From contig NZ_CP102950.1 in NCBI RefSeq assembly GCF_024741795.1, positions 2,976,001 through 3,040,000 of the forward strand: a stretch of 64,000 bases of DNA, written 5' to 3'. Below are positions 47,021-56,428 of the stretch, in pieces. Position 1 is the stretch's first letter, and the number at the start of each line of letters is the position of its first letter. The notes under the pieces were generated by a model. That model did no database searches. It was not told where the DNA came from and saw nothing but the letters and a program-made list of their open reading frames with translations. The translations under genes and the position numbers were made by a program. Origin of the DNA: Arthrobacter sp. CJ23. Lineage in GTDB: Bacteria; Actinomycetota; Actinomycetes; Actinomycetales; Micrococcaceae.

Positions 47021-48658
47021 TCAGCCGGCCAGTCCGTGGTCGTACGCATAGGCGGTGGCTGCGGTCCGGGAGGAAAGGCCGAGCTTGAGGAAGATGTTGC
47101 TCAGGTGCCGGGCCACGGTCTTCTCGCTGAGATAGAGTTCGACGGCGACCGCCCGGTTCGTCTTGCCTGCGGCCACCAGCCGCAGGACTTCGACTTCGCG
47201 GCGGGTCAGCGGTCCCGCCGGCCCTGGGCTGACCACTCCCAGCAGGGAATCAACGGCGGCGACCGCCGGCTTCGCGCCGAGGTCAAGAAGATCCCTGCGT
47301 GCGGCCTCAAAATCCATCAGGGCCGAGTCTTCGTCGCCGAGCAAACGGCAGGCCCGGCCCACCAGGATCCGGCAGCGTGCGGCTTCGAAGGGCACATCGA
47401 GGCTGCGCCACGTTGTCCAGGCGCGCCGCAACGGCTTGAGTGCGCCCGCTGGGTCGCCCTCTTCGAGAAGCACCGCGCCATCGGCCTGGCAGGCGTGTGC
47501 CTGTACCATCGGCACGGGGAATGCCTCGGCCAGGGCCTTCAGTTCCTCTGCTCCGCTGCGTGCGGCAGCGATGTCCCCCGTCGCGAGTTCGATGTCCACC
47601 AGCGCCGGCAGCAGCTGATGCCGGCTTGCCAGATCCGTTGTGGCGGCAGCCCTGCGGATCTGGCCCTGGGCTAGCAGGCTGTCGCCGCGGGCCAGGTGGA
47701 TCAATGCCAGCCCGGGCTGCGGCTCGTACCCCGAATTGCCAGCCTCCCTGTAGGACGTCTCGGCTGCATCCAGCTCGCCGCGAAGCCGCTGGACCTCGCC
47801 CTGCTGGTAGAAGCCTCCGTACACCGACTGGGGGTCCCCGCGTGCGGCACGGTCCAGCGCCAGGCCGGCGGCCGCCAGGGCATCCGGCCACTGGCCATGA
47901 AGGACGTAAAGCTGGGCACGGTGCGACTGGCACTGGCCGCTGAAGAGGACCATGTCCGGGCGGCCGGCGCACCAATGGTCCAACGCAGCGGTCCATTCGA
48001 GGGCCCGGTGCACGTCGAAGACAAGGTGGCAGGCGCCAATCACGGCACAGTAGATGATTCCGGAAGGGACCGGCGAGAGTTCCCCGGCCGTGACTGCCAC
48101 CATCACTTCGTCGAGCAGCCCGAGCCCCTGCACCGTCTGGCCCAGCATGATCTTTGCCTGGCCTTGCCCCAGCTGCGCCAGGGAGACCAGGTCCTTGTCC
48201 CGGAACCTGGTGCCGATATCGAACGCCCGTCCAAAGATGACGGCCGCCCCTTCCACGTCACCGCCGTACAGTTTGCCCAGGGCGTCCGGGATGAGCAGGA
48301 ACCCCTCCACGGGGCCGGGCTCGTCCAGTTCCTCCACGAGCCTGCGGGCACGCAGCAGCCAGCCGGCGCTGCGTGCCATCTCGCCTTGGTTGATGAGGAA
48401 CAGCCCCAGCCAGCCGGCGCACCTGGCCGCGCTGGCGGCGTCCCCCATCACGAGGAACTCCTCATGGGAGCGGGTGAGCGTGTCGATGCCGAAGGTGGAC
48501 TGGCCCGTCAACATCGCTGCAGTGGCCAGCCGCTCAAGGTCGGCCGCGGGCAGCCCGCCTTCAGCGTTGGCGGTCACGAGATGCTCGAACGCGTCACCCC
48601 AGCGATGTTCCTCATAGGCGGATCGGCCAAGATCCAGGCCGGCTTTGGGGCTTGCCAT
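47021..48658 (-). CDS. LuxR-family regulator with TPR-like helical repeats
   Basis: 545 residues. Residues about 1-460 are consecutive helical pairs of TPR type (for example ERLATAAMLTGQSTFGIDTL, RCAGWLGLFLINQGEMARSAGWLL). There is no Walker A, so this is not a full LAL/MalT-type ATPase. C-terminal LuxR HTH (about 478-540): LTRREVEVLRLVAAGKTNRAVA and SEKTVARHLSNIFLKLG. GGAGG precedes the ATG. Likely regulates the three genes downstream or itself. Confidence 0.92.
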   Translation of the reverse strand: MASPKAGLDLGRSAYEEHRWGDAFEHLVTANAEGGLPAADLERLATAAMLTGQSTFGIDTLTRSHEEFLVMGDAASAARCAGWLGLFLINQGEMARSAGWLLRARRLVEELDEPGPVEGFLLIPDALGKLYGGDVEGAAVIFGRAFDIGTRFRDKDLVSLAQLGQGQAKIMLGQTVQGLGLLDEVMVAVTAGELSPVPSGIIYCAVIGACHLVFDVHRALEWTAALDHWCAGRPDMVLFSGQCQSHRAQLYVLHGQWPDALAAAGLALDRAARGDPQSVYGGFYQQGEVQRLRGELDAAETSYREAGNSGYEPQPGLALIHLARGDSLLAQGQIRRAAATTDLASRHQLLPALVDIELATGDIAAARSGAEELKALAEAFPVPMVQAHACQADGAVLLEEGDPAGALKPLRRAWTTWRSLDVPFEAARCRILVGRACRLLGDEDSALMDFEAARRDLLDLGAKPAVAAVDSLLGVVSPGPAGPLTRREVEVLRLVAAGKTNRAVAVELYLSEKTVARHLSNIFLKLGLSSRTAATAYAYDHGLAG

Positions 48659-48687
48659 GATTCCTCCGGATGTCAGTCCACTGGGCG

Positions 48688-49116
48688 TCAGTCTTCCGGG
48701 ACGAAGGCCTCGTGCCCGGCGGTGCGCAGCGCTGCCCGGAACTTCATGGCCGTCGCGTCCATGATGGCGGGGTCCGGATGGTGGTCAACGTTGTGCACCT
48801 CGAAGTCGGCCATCGAATAGGCCGGCCACACGTGGACGTGCAGGTGGTTGATCTCGAAGCCTTCCATGAGCACGCCCACGCGCTTGGCGTCGAAGGTGGA
48901 CTCCTGGACGCGGCCGATCTTCTGTGCGACGTCCATGACCTTGCCCAGCAGCTCCGGCGTGGCGTCCGTCCAGGAATCGACTTCCTCGCGCGGCACCACC
49001 AGGGTGTGGCCCTGGGTGATCGGGGAAATCGTCAGGAACGCGACCACGTCGTCGTCCTTCCACACGAAGCGTCCGGGGATCTCGCCGTTGATGATCTTGG
49101 TGAACAGAGTGCTCAT
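48688..49116 (-). CDS. HIT-family protein
   Basis: 142 residues. Histidine triad H91-x-H93-x-H95 in NHLHVHVWP, with the N-terminal CIFC-type cysteines absent (TKIINGEIPGRFVW). HIT proteins hydrolyse nucleotide phosphoramidates or dinucleotides. It overlaps the alcohol dehydrogenase gene (ATGA), in a coupled chain with sseA. Confidence 0.95.
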   Translation of the reverse strand: MSTLFTKIINGEIPGRFVWKDDDVVAFLTISPITQGHTLVVPREEVDSWTDATPELLGKVMDVAQKIGRVQESTFDAKRVGVLMEGFEINHLHVHVWPAYSMADFEVHNVDHHPDPAIMDATAMKFRAALRTAGHEAFVPED

Positions 49117-50264
49117 GCATCCGCCTTTTCCGATGGTTCCTGCAGGGTTGCCGTGTCCAGCACGAAGCGGTACTTCACGTCGCCTGCCACCATGCGGTCG
49201 TAGGCTTCGTTCAGCTGCTCCGCGCCGACGATTTCAATGTCGCTGGCCACACCGTGTTCGGCGCAGAAGTCCAGCATCTCCTGGGTTTCCTCGATGCCGC
49301 CGATCAGGGATCCTGCATAGGCGAGGCGCCGGCGGATCAGGGTCCCGGGCCGCACGGGGGGCATGTCCTCCGAGGGCAGCCCCAGCTGGAACAGGGCCCC
49401 GTCCAGCCGAAGGGTGCGGAAGTAGGGGTTGAGGTCGTGCGGAGCCGCCACGGTGTCAATGATGACGTCGATGCTGCGGTCGGCCGCTGCCATGGCCGCA
49501 GCATCCTTGGACAGGACCACCCGGTCTGCCCCGAGTTCGCGGGCGTCGTCCGCCTTGGCTTCGGACGTGGTGAACACCGTGACCTCGGCGCCCATGGCCT
49601 TGGCGATCTTGACGGCCATGTGGCCCAGGCCGCCGAGGCCCACAACGCCCACGGAGTCGCCGTCCTCCACATCGAAGTAGCGCAGCGGCGAGTAGGTGGT
49701 GATGCCGGCGCAGAGCAGCGGGGCCGCGGCAGCCGGGTCCAGGCTGTCCGGGATGCGCAGCACATAGCGGCGGTCCACCACCACCGACGTCGAGTAGCCG
49801 CCCTGGGTGATGGTGTCACCGTTGCGGGCATCCCTGGAGCCGTACGTTCCGGTGTTGCCGCGCTCGCAGTATTGCTCCAGGCCTTCGAGGCAGCTGTCGC
49901 ATTCGCGGCAGGAGTCCACCAGGCAGCCGACGCCCACGCGGTCGCCAGGAGCGAAGTCGTCCACGGCCGCTCCGACGCGTCGGACGCGGCCCACGATTTC
50001 GTGGCCCGGCACCAGAGGGTACGCCGGCTGGCTCCATTCGCCGCGGATGGTGTGGACGTCCGAGTGGCAGAGGCCGCAGAACTCGATGTCGATTTCGACG
50101 TCGTCTTCCTTGGGGGCGCGACGTGCGACGGTCAGGGGCAGCAGGCCGCTGTCAGCCGAGGTGGCGCCGTACGCGGCGGCAAGGCGGGAGCCGCCCGCTT
50201 GGGGGCCGTCCAGGATGGGGATCGGCTTGGCAAGAGGCGGGGGCACGGGGCGTCCGGGGGTCAT
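49113..50264 (-). CDS. Zinc-dependent NAD(P)H alcohol dehydrogenase (YahK/CAD-like)
   Basis: 383 residues. Catalytic zinc ligands C66 (CGLCHSD) and H88 (PGHE), structural zinc cysteines near C119, C122, C125 and C133, and Rossmann VGLGGLGHMAVKIA. This matches broad-range aldehyde reductases of the cinnamyl-alcohol type. The N-terminus is about 25 residues longer than usual (Pro-rich). Overlaps both neighbours by ATGA. Confidence 0.94.
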   Translation of the reverse strand: MTPGRPVPPPLAKPIPILDGPQAGGSRLAAAYGATSADSGLLPLTVARRAPKEDDVEIDIEFCGLCHSDVHTIRGEWSQPAYPLVPGHEIVGRVRRVGAAVDDFAPGDRVGVGCLVDSCRECDSCLEGLEQYCERGNTGTYGSRDARNGDTITQGGYSTSVVVDRRYVLRIPDSLDPAAAAPLLCAGITTYSPLRYFDVEDGDSVGVVGLGGLGHMAVKIAKAMGAEVTVFTTSEAKADDARELGADRVVLSKDAAAMAAADRSIDVIIDTVAAPHDLNPYFRTLRLDGALFQLGLPSEDMPPVRPGTLIRRRLAYAGSLIGGIEETQEMLDFCAEHGVASDIEIVGAEQLNEAYDRMVAGDVKYRFVLDTATLQEPSEKADA

Positions 50265-51169
50265 GCTCTGACGCTACTCCCGGGGGCCGCCGCAGTGCCA
50301 GTTCGGTCCGTGCCGGTGGGGTCGCCGGACTCGTACGGCCGGTCCCCTGTATCCACGGCATTGGCCGCATTGGTGGACCACTGCGAGAACGAGCCGGGGA
50401 GCAGCGCCGCCCGGTAGCCGGCGATCTCGAGTGCGGCGATCTCGTGGGAAGCCGTGACGCCCGAGCCGCAGTAGACGGCCACCTGGCCGCCCGGATCCAG
50501 GCCCAGCCCGGCAAAGCGCCGGCGCAGCTGTTCGGGGTCCAGGAAGCGTCCGTCGGCGGAGATGTTCTCCGTGGTGGGGGCGCTCACGGCACCGGGGATG
50601 TGCCCGGCGCGGGGGTCGACGGGCTCGATCTCACCGCGGTACCGTTCCCCGGCCCGGGCATCGAGCAGGATTCCGTCCTGCGGCCAAACGGCCGTCTCCT
50701 CTTCGCTGATCACCGGCATGTGCCCCTCGCCGAGGGTGATGCTCCCGACGGCGGGAACCACCTCGCCTGCCTCCACGGGGTAACCCGCCGCACGCCAGGC
50801 GGCCAGGCCGCCGTCGAGCAGGTAAACGGACCCCACGCCGGCATCGCGGAGCATCCACCACAGGCGGGCGGCGGCCATGTTGCCCGAATTGTCATAGGCC
50901 ACCACGGTGTCGCCGTCGTTCAGGCCCCAGCGCCGTGCGGATTCCTGGAACTTCCGCTTCGGCGGCAGCGGATGGCGGCCACGGCCGGGCACTGTGTGGT
51001 CCGCCAGTTCGGTGGGCAGATCGGCGTAGACGGCTCCGGACACGTGGGCCTCGAGGTAGTGGGCATGGCCGTGGGGATCGCCGAGGGTCCAGCGGACGTC
51101 CACCACCACGGTGCGCGCGCCCGCCTCCTGCCGGCGGCGCAGTTCCTTCACTTGCATCAGGGTGGTCAT
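50261..51169 (-). CDS. Thiosulfate/3-mercaptopyruvate sulfurtransferase (two rhodanese domains)
   Basis: 302 residues. The N-terminal non-catalytic rhodanese domain (about 5-130) and the C-terminal catalytic one (about 160-285) have active Cys C234 in AVYCGSGVTAS. CGSGVT is the mercaptopyruvate-type loop. It is divergent from the cysteine desulfhydrase gene, a natural pairing for sulfane-sulfur and sulfide handling. TAGTCT (51176-51181) precedes ATG by 6 nt, suggesting a leaderless start. Confidence 0.93.
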   Translation of the reverse strand: MTTLMQVKELRRRQEAGARTVVVDVRWTLGDPHGHAHYLEAHVSGAVYADLPTELADHTVPGRGRHPLPPKRKFQESARRWGLNDGDTVVAYDNSGNMAAARLWWMLRDAGVGSVYLLDGGLAAWRAAGYPVEAGEVVPAVGSITLGEGHMPVISEEETAVWPQDGILLDARAGERYRGEIEPVDPRAGHIPGAVSAPTTENISADGRFLDPEQLRRRFAGLGLDPGGQVAVYCGSGVTASHEIAALEIAGYRAALLPGSFSQWSTNAANAVDTGDRPYESGDPTGTDRTGTAAAPGSSVRA

Positions 51170-51175
51170 GATTCC

Positions 51176-51211
51176 AGACTATCCGGGCATCCAGTGCGGC
51201 GCCGGTAGGCT
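51176..51211. promoter_or_regulatory. Back-to-back leaderless promoters (sulfurtransferase / Cds1)
   Basis: Minus strand -10 TAGTCT (51176-51181) serves the sulfurtransferase; plus strand -10 TAGGCT (51206-51211) serves the Cds1 gene. Both lie 6 nt from their start codons and only 24 bp apart, so the two -35 regions must overlap. Confidence 0.45.
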
Positions 51212-51217
51212 GGAGGC

Positions 51218-52309
51218 GTGAGTAAATCGTGCAATCAGGACCGGGCCTGGGCCAGCGAGGCCATCCGCAAGATCGAGGCCGAGAACAACCGTTCTGCGGA
51301 CACCCACCTCTACGCGGTGCCGCTCCCCGAGCACTGGGGCGTGCAGCTGTACCTCAAGGACGAGTCCACGCACCGCTCGGGCAGCCTGAAGCACCGCCTG
51401 GCACGGTCCCTGTTCCTGTACGGGCTCGTCAACGGCTGGATCACCGAGGGAACCACCATCGTGGAGGCTTCGAGCGGCAGCACGGCAGTCTCGGAGGCCT
51501 ATTTTGCGCGGCTGATCGGCCTGCCGTTCGTGGCGGTCATGACCAAGACCACCAGTCCGGAAAAGATTGCCCTGATTGAGCAGTTCGGCGGCGCCTGCCT
51601 GCTGGTGGACCACGCCTCGGAGGTCTACGCCGTGGCCGAGGAAACCGCCCGCACCTCCGGCGGCTATTACATGGACCAGTTCACCTACGCGGAGCGGGCC
51701 ACGGACTGGCGCGGCAACAACAACATCGCCGAGTCCATCTTTGAACAGCTTGCCCTCGAGGAGCACCCTGTCCCCCGCTGGATCGTGGTGGGGGCGGGCA
51801 CGGGCGGCACCAGCGCCACGATCGGCCGGTACCTGCGCTACAACCGGCACAGCACCAGGCTCGCCGTGGTGGACCCCGAAAACTCGGCGTTCTACCCTGC
51901 CTGGCGCGACGGACTGGCCGAGTACAGCACCGGAATGCCGTCCCGGATCGAGGGCATCGGCAGGCCCCGCGTGGAGCCCAGCTTCATCCCGGCCGTGATC
52001 GACCACATGATCCAGGTCCCGGATGCCGCCTCAGTGGCGGCGATGCGCCAGCTGCAGGCGCTGGCCGGCCTGCATGCCGGGCCGTCCACGGGCACCAATC
52101 TGTGGGGTGTGTGGCAGCTCGTGGCGCAGATGGTGGCCGAGGGCCAGCGCGGCAGCATCGTTTCGCTCATGTGCGACAGCGGCGACCGCTACGCCGGAAG
52201 CTACTGCAGCGCGGATTGGCTGGCGGAAAAGGGACTCGATCCCGCGCCGTACGAGGCCATGCTGGCCCGCTTCCACGAGACCGGCGTCTGGCCGGCCGGT
52301 CTGGCCTGA
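51218..52309 (+). CDS. PLP-dependent L-cysteine desulfhydrase (Cds1-like)
   Basis: 363 residues, fold type II PLP enzyme related to cysteine synthase. The PLP lysine is K58 in SGSLKHRLA; the cofactor-phosphate loop is [17 protein letters not shown]. The unusual [18 protein letters not shown] replaces the canonical TSGNTG of CysK. This variant is typical of the actinobacterial Cds1 (M. tuberculosis Rv3684 type), which degrades cysteine to sulfide, pyruvate and ammonia. GTG start, leaderless by the TAGGCT box. Confidence 0.88.
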   Translation: MSKSCNQDRAWASEAIRKIEAENNRSADTHLYAVPLPEHWGVQLYLKDESTHRSGSLKHRLARSLFLYGLVNGWITEGTTIVEASSGSTAVSEAYFARLIGLPFVAVMTKTTSPEKIALIEQFGGACLLVDHASEVYAVAEETARTSGGYYMDQFTYAERATDWRGNNNIAESIFEQLALEEHPVPRWIVVGAGTGGTSATIGRYLRYNRHSTRLAVVDPENSAFYPAWRDGLAEYSTGMPSRIEGIGRPRVEPSFIPAVIDHMIQVPDAASVAAMRQLQALAGLHAGPSTGTNLWGVWQLVAQMVAEGQRGSIVSLMCDSGDRYAGSYCSADWLAEKGLDPAPYEAMLARFHETGVWPAGLA

Positions 52310-52314
52310 GAGAC

Positions 52315-52971
52315 TCAGAGCTCGACTGATTCCCGGGTGCCGAGGCGGGCGTACTGCGTCCCGTACTTGGCACCGATCCGGGTCACGTGTCCCTCCACGA
52401 TGCCCCGGCCCAGCTCGTTGAGCAGGCCGTCGTGGACGGGGAAGGCCTTCGGCGCCCGGACCGAGACCACGAAGTCCACCACTTCGCCCACCTTGGACCA
52501 CGGCGCGTGGATGGGGACCAGCAGGGTCTGAACGCTGACGCCGTCCGGCACCACGAAGGAATCCCCGGGGTGGAAGACGTTGTCATCCACGAGGTAGCCG
52601 ATGTTGGCCACCACGGGGATCTGCGGATGGATCAAGGCGTGCTGCCCGCCGAAGGTGCGGATGGCAAAGCCGGCCGCCTCGAAGACACTGCCCGGCTCCA
52701 CCGCATGGATCCGCCCGCCGTCGTCGGCGGTTTTGGCCTTCAGCTCTTCCGCAACAACGGCCGGGGCATGGACCTGCAGTTCGGGATTGTTCCGAAGCGC
52801 CATGACCACGGCCGGGATATCAATGTGGTCCGTGTGCTGGTGCGTGACCAGCACGGCCTGCGCCCCTGCCAGGGCTTCCTCGGTCTCCGAAAACGTCCCG
52901 GGATCAATGACCAGCACGTGCCGGTCCTTCTCGAAGCGGACGCAGGCATGCGTGAACTTGGTGAGCTTCAT
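52315..52971 (-). CDS. MBL-fold metallohydrolase
   Basis: 218 residues. Metal ligands H44, H46, D48 and H49 in THQHTDHID, with a later His (VHDGLLNELG) and an Asp in FHPGDSF. UlaG-like small MBL protein with unknown substrate. Its start is leaderless (TAGGCT at 52978-52983, 6 nt before ATG). Convergent with the Cds1 gene, 5 bp apart. Confidence 0.9.
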   Translation of the reverse strand: MKLTKFTHACVRFEKDRHVLVIDPGTFSETEEALAGAQAVLVTHQHTDHIDIPAVVMALRNNPELQVHAPAVVAEELKAKTADDGGRIHAVEPGSVFEAAGFAIRTFGGQHALIHPQIPVVANIGYLVDDNVFHPGDSFVVPDGVSVQTLLVPIHAPWSKVGEVVDFVVSVRAPKAFPVHDGLLNELGRGIVEGHVTRIGAKYGTQYARLGTRESVEL

Positions 52972-53021
52972 GCCGCAAGCCTATGGTCCGCTCCGGGGAG
53001 TGTCCACGCTGCGCCGGCTGG

Positions 53022-53027
53022 TAAAAT
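53022..53027 (+). promoter_or_regulatory. Candidate -10 box of zur
   Basis: TAAAAT, giving a leader of about 30 nt that carries GGGGAAG before the ATG at 53066. Confidence 0.4.
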
Positions 53028-53065
53028 TGGGGTTTGCCAGCATCCCCGGGGAAGTGAGTCCATCC

Positions 53066-53521
53066 ATGCCGCACGGCACCAGCGCCGCCGCCAATCCAGC
53101 CGCCTCAGGCGTCAAGGAGCAGCGTGTCACCAAGCAGCGCCTGGCCGTGAGCGCCGCCCTGGACGAGCTGGACGACTTCGTCAGCACCCAGGAGCTCTAC
53201 CGCCTGCTGCAGAACAAGGGGATCTCCGTGTCCCTGGCCACTGCCTACCGCATCCTGCAGTCCCTCGCCGATGACGGGCTCATCGATGTCCTGCGCAACG
53301 GCGAGGGCGAGGCTGTTTACCGCCGCTGCGCCGTGACCGGGCACCACCACCACCTGTTGTGCCGCAGTTGCGGCAAAGCCGTGGAAGTGGAGGCCCCCGC
53401 CGTCGAGACCTGGGCGGCCCGCACGGCCGCGGAGCACGGCTTTACCGAAGTGGCCCACACCGTGGAAATCTTCGGGCTGTGCCCCGAGTGCACGGCCAAG
53501 AAGGCCGCCGGACTGCTTTAG
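53066..53521 (+). CDS. zur: Zinc uptake regulator, Fur family
   Basis: 151 residues from ATG 53066 (in-frame GTG 53054 possible). Winged HTH (about 20-85, RVTKQRLAVSAALDEL and SLATAYRILQSLADDGLI) and a dimerisation domain with HHHH (93-96), structural zinc cysteines C99/C102 and C139/C142. A Fur-family regulator facing znuBCA is best read as Zur. Its stop overlaps the znuB stop by 4 bp. Confidence 0.92.
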   Translation: MPHGTSAAANPAASGVKEQRVTKQRLAVSAALDELDDFVSTQELYRLLQNKGISVSLATAYRILQSLADDGLIDVLRNGEGEAVYRRCAVTGHHHHLLCRSCGKAVEVEAPAVETWAARTAAEHGFTEVAHTVEIFGLCPECTAKKAAGLL

Positions 53522-54411
53522 GATGCCGCGGCCGGCGCGGCTTCGCGCATCACCCGGCCGGTGAGCCCGCGCTTGGCGCGGACACTGCCGATGACCCGGC
53601 ACGCCACGTAGATCAGGAATGACAGCGTGGTCACGTAGGGGCTGATCGGGATCCGGCTGCCCAGGGCGAGCAGAATGCCGCCCACCGTGGCCGTCACGGC
53701 GAAGGCCACGCTCAGCAACACCACCAACCGTGGCGAGGTGGTCACCCGGAGGGCTGCCGCCGCAGGGGTGATGAGCAGGGCCAGCACCAGCAGGGCGCCA
53801 ACGATCTGGATGGAGAGCGCCACACTCACGCCCAGCAGCACCATGAAGCCGATGGCCAGGCCGCGGACCGGCACGCCGCGTGCCTCTGCCATTTCGGGAT
53901 CGACGCTGGCGAAGCTCAGCGGCCGCCAAATGGCGGCCAGCACCGCCATGACCACCACGGCGGTGCCTGCGAGGGCCTGCAGTTGCACGGTGTCCACGGA
54001 AACGATCTGGCCCGTCAGCAGGCCGAACTTATTGGCTGCCCGGCCCTCATACAGGGCCAGGAAGAGGATCCCCAGGCCGAGGCCGAAGGGCATGATGACG
54101 CCGATGATGGAGTTCTTGTCCCGGGCCCGGACCCCCATGAGGCCCAGCAGCAGCGCGGCCGCAACGGAACCGGCCAGCGAACCGAAGATGATGTCGGCGC
54201 CGATCAGCAGGGCGAACGCGGCGCCGGCGAAGGACAGCTCGGAGATGCCGTGCACGGCGAAGGCGAGGTCCCGCTTCATCACGAACGTGCCCACCAGCCC
54301 GCCGAGCAGGCCCAGCACAGCACCCGCCCAGATGGAGTTCTGAACCAGGGCCAGCAGTTCGCCGTAGTTCTCGAAGTTGAAGATGGTCTGCAGGATGCTG
54401 CCGAGATCCAT
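53518..54411 (-). CDS. znuB: Zinc ABC transporter permease
   Basis: 297 residues, ABC-3 family. Eight or nine hydrophobic helices (e.g. AVLGLLGGLVGTFVM, LAFAVHGISELSFAGAAFALLI, FMVLLGVSVALSIQIVGALLV). Conserved HGISELSFAGAA resembles the gating segment of Zn/Mn permeases. Its ATG directly follows the znuC stop. Confidence 0.94.
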   Translation of the reverse strand: MDLGSILQTIFNFENYGELLALVQNSIWAGAVLGLLGGLVGTFVMKRDLAFAVHGISELSFAGAAFALLIGADIIFGSLAGSVAAALLLGLMGVRARDKNSIIGVIMPFGLGLGILFLALYEGRAANKFGLLTGQIVSVDTVQLQALAGTAVVVMAVLAAIWRPLSFASVDPEMAEARGVPVRGLAIGFMVLLGVSVALSIQIVGALLVLALLITPAAAALRVTTSPRLVVLLSVAFAVTATVGGILLALGSRIPISPYVTTLSFLIYVACRVIGSVRAKRGLTGRVMREAAPAAAS

Positions 54412-55227
54412 TTAGAAATCCTCCCCGGCGGTTGCGTGGGCGTCGTCGTGGAAGTGGGTAGTGGCATCCGGGAGGCCGACCACAACGATCCTGCCGTTCG
54501 CGCGGATGACCTCCACGTGACTGTTGTACAGCTCCGAAAGGACCTCGGTGGTCATGACTTCCTCGGGCGTTCCCACCCGGAAGCGTCCGCCGGCCAGGTA
54601 GAGAACGCGGTCCACATAGTCGATCACGGGGTTGATTTCGTGGGTCACGAACACCACGGCGCTGTTCCGTTCGTGGCACTGCCTGTTGATCAGGGCGCTG
54701 ACGCCCTGCTGGTGGTGCAGGTCCAGGGACAGCAGCGGTTCATCGCAAAGGAGCACCTGGGGTTCGGTGGCCAGGGCCTGGGCCACGCGGAGCCGCTGCT
54801 GCTCGCCGCCGGACAGCAGGCCCACCGGGACCTTGGCATAGTCGGAGGCGCCCACGAGGTCCAGCAGTTCGTCCACGCGGCGGTTGACCCCGGCTGCGCC
54901 AAGGCGCATGCCCCAGCGGTGGCCGTCGATGCCCAGGCCCACCAGGTCCCGGGCCCGCAGCGGGGTGTCCGGGGCGAAGGATTTCTGCTGCGGAATGTAC
55001 CCGATGCGTTTGCTGCCGCGTTCCACCGGATGCCCGCCCAGCGAGACGGTGCCGGAGTGCAGTTCCTGGAGTCCCAGCAGGACCTTGAGGAAGCTCGTCT
55101 TTCCGCTGCCGTTCGGTCCGAGCACGGCGAAGAACTCCCCCGGGTTGATGTCCAGGTCGAGGCCGTCCCACAGGACTCGCCTGCCGAATTGGAGGCCGGC
55201 CCCGCGGAGGCTCACTACCGGTGTCAA
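54412..55227 (-). CDS. znuC: Zinc ABC transporter ATP-binding protein
   Basis: 271 residues from TTG 55227, chosen because GAGGA sits 7 nt upstream; GTG 55215 is the alternative. Walker A GPNGSGKT (37-44), Q-loop YIPQQ, signature LLSGGEQQRLRVAQ, Walker B VLLCDEPLLSLD and H-loop VTHEIN. The C-terminus carries a His/Asp-rich tail (THFHDDAHATAG) that may bind metal. The TTG start suggests restrained expression relative to znuA, 155 bp upstream. Confidence 0.92.
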   Translation of the reverse strand: MTPVVSLRGAGLQFGRRVLWDGLDLDINPGEFFAVLGPNGSGKTSFLKVLLGLQELHSGTVSLGGHPVERGSKRIGYIPQQKSFAPDTPLRARDLVGLGIDGHRWGMRLGAAGVNRRVDELLDLVGASDYAKVPVGLLSGGEQQRLRVAQALATEPQVLLCDEPLLSLDLHHQQGVSALINRQCHERNSAVVFVTHEINPVIDYVDRVLYLAGGRFRVGTPEEVMTTEVLSELYNSHVEVIRANGRIVVVGLPDATTHFHDDAHATAGEDF

Positions 55228-55381
55228 AAGATTGTCCTCGATCCACGCGTTGCCGAAGGAACGCAGTTGTTGGTGGCGTGCGCAGGGCCCCGCAGCCGTC
55301 CTGAACATCTTAGGACGATTGCAGGGCCCACGGCGGCAGCAGTCTGTGGTGTTTGCTTGGCAAGGCCTGCTTGCCCGGGAG

Positions 55382-56344
55382 CTACTTGCCCAGGGCCTCG
55401 GTGAGGTTCTTGACGTTTGCGCCCATCCACTGGAGGTAGTCCATGCCCTCGGGCAGGGTTTCGGTGAAGTCAACCACCGGGATGCCCGCCGCGGTGGCCG
55501 CGTCCTTCACGGCCTCGGTCTGGGGGCCTTCTGTCTGGGCGTTGTAGGCCAGTAGGCGGACGGCCTTGGTCTGCAGCAGCTCGGTGGTCTCCTTCAGGAC
55601 AGCCGGCGGCACGTCCGTGCCTTCCTCAATGGCAGCACTGAAGGCGGCCGGGGTCTTGTTTTCCAGGCCGGCTGCTTCCAGCAGGTATCCCGGGACCGGC
55701 TCCGTGACGGCAACCGGAACGGCGGTGCCGGCCGCCTTGACCGCACCCAGCTTTGCCTCCAGTCCGGCCAGCGAAGCCTTGAAGGTGTCCGCGTTGGCGG
55801 CAAAGGTTCCCGCGGAAGCGGAGTCCAGGGCACTGAGTTTCGCGGCCAAGGCGTCCGCCAGCTTGCCCATGGACGCCAGGCTGTACCAGACGTGCTCGTT
55901 GAAGTCGCCGTGGCTGTGCCCGTCGGCAGCCGCAGACTCGCTTGAGTGGGCCGGGTCTTCCTCCGGGGCAAGTCCGGACACTTCCACGGCGCTGACCATG
56001 TTGTCATGGCCCACGTTCGTGTCGTCGGCAAGCTTGTGCAGGAAGTCGTCGTAGCCGCCGCCGTTTTCCACTACCAGCTTGGCTTTGGACACTGCGAGCT
56101 TGTCCTGGGCATTGGCCTCGTAGGAGTGCGGGTCCTGGCTGGTCTTGGTGATGATGGATGTCACCTTGACCTTCTCGCCGCCGATGGCTTTCACGATGTC
56201 GCCGTACACATTGGTGGAGGTGACCACCTCAATGGCACCGGAAGACCCCGACGGCGGCACAGCGGCAGGAGCCGCACAGGCGGTGAGCAGAAGGGCCAGG
56301 CCGGCAGAGGCGGCCAGGGACAGGCGGGCGGCGGTGGTGCGCAC
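55382..56344 (-). CDS. znuA: Zinc ABC transporter substrate-binding lipoprotein
   Basis: 320 residues. Signal peptide with lipobox LLTAC (lipid Cys 23). Cluster A-I type periplasmic-binding fold: TSTNVYGDIV, DPHSYEANAQD, and a His-rich segment DGHSHGDFNEHVWYS that is the usual Zn-binding loop of ZnuA. It captures zinc for ZnuBC. First gene of the zinc uptake operon; a Zur-box-like dyad lies about 100 bp upstream. Confidence 0.95.
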   Translation of the reverse strand: MRTTAARLSLAASAGLALLLTACAAPAAVPPSGSSGAIEVVTSTNVYGDIVKAIGGEKVKVTSIITKTSQDPHSYEANAQDKLAVSKAKLVVENGGGYDDFLHKLADDTNVGHDNMVSAVEVSGLAPEEDPAHSSESAAADGHSHGDFNEHVWYSLASMGKLADALAAKLSALDSASAGTFAANADTFKASLAGLEAKLGAVKAAGTAVPVAVTEPVPGYLLEAAGLENKTPAAFSAAIEEGTDVPPAVLKETTELLQTKAVRLLAYNAQTEGPQTEAVKDAATAAGIPVVDFTETLPEGMDYLQWMGANVKNLTEALGK

Positions 56345-56428
56345 GAAAACCTCGATCTAGTGAAAAGCAACAGGCTGGTGAAAACCAGCAGGCGAAATGA
56401 GAATCAAACCCAATAGCTGGCGTTTTCG

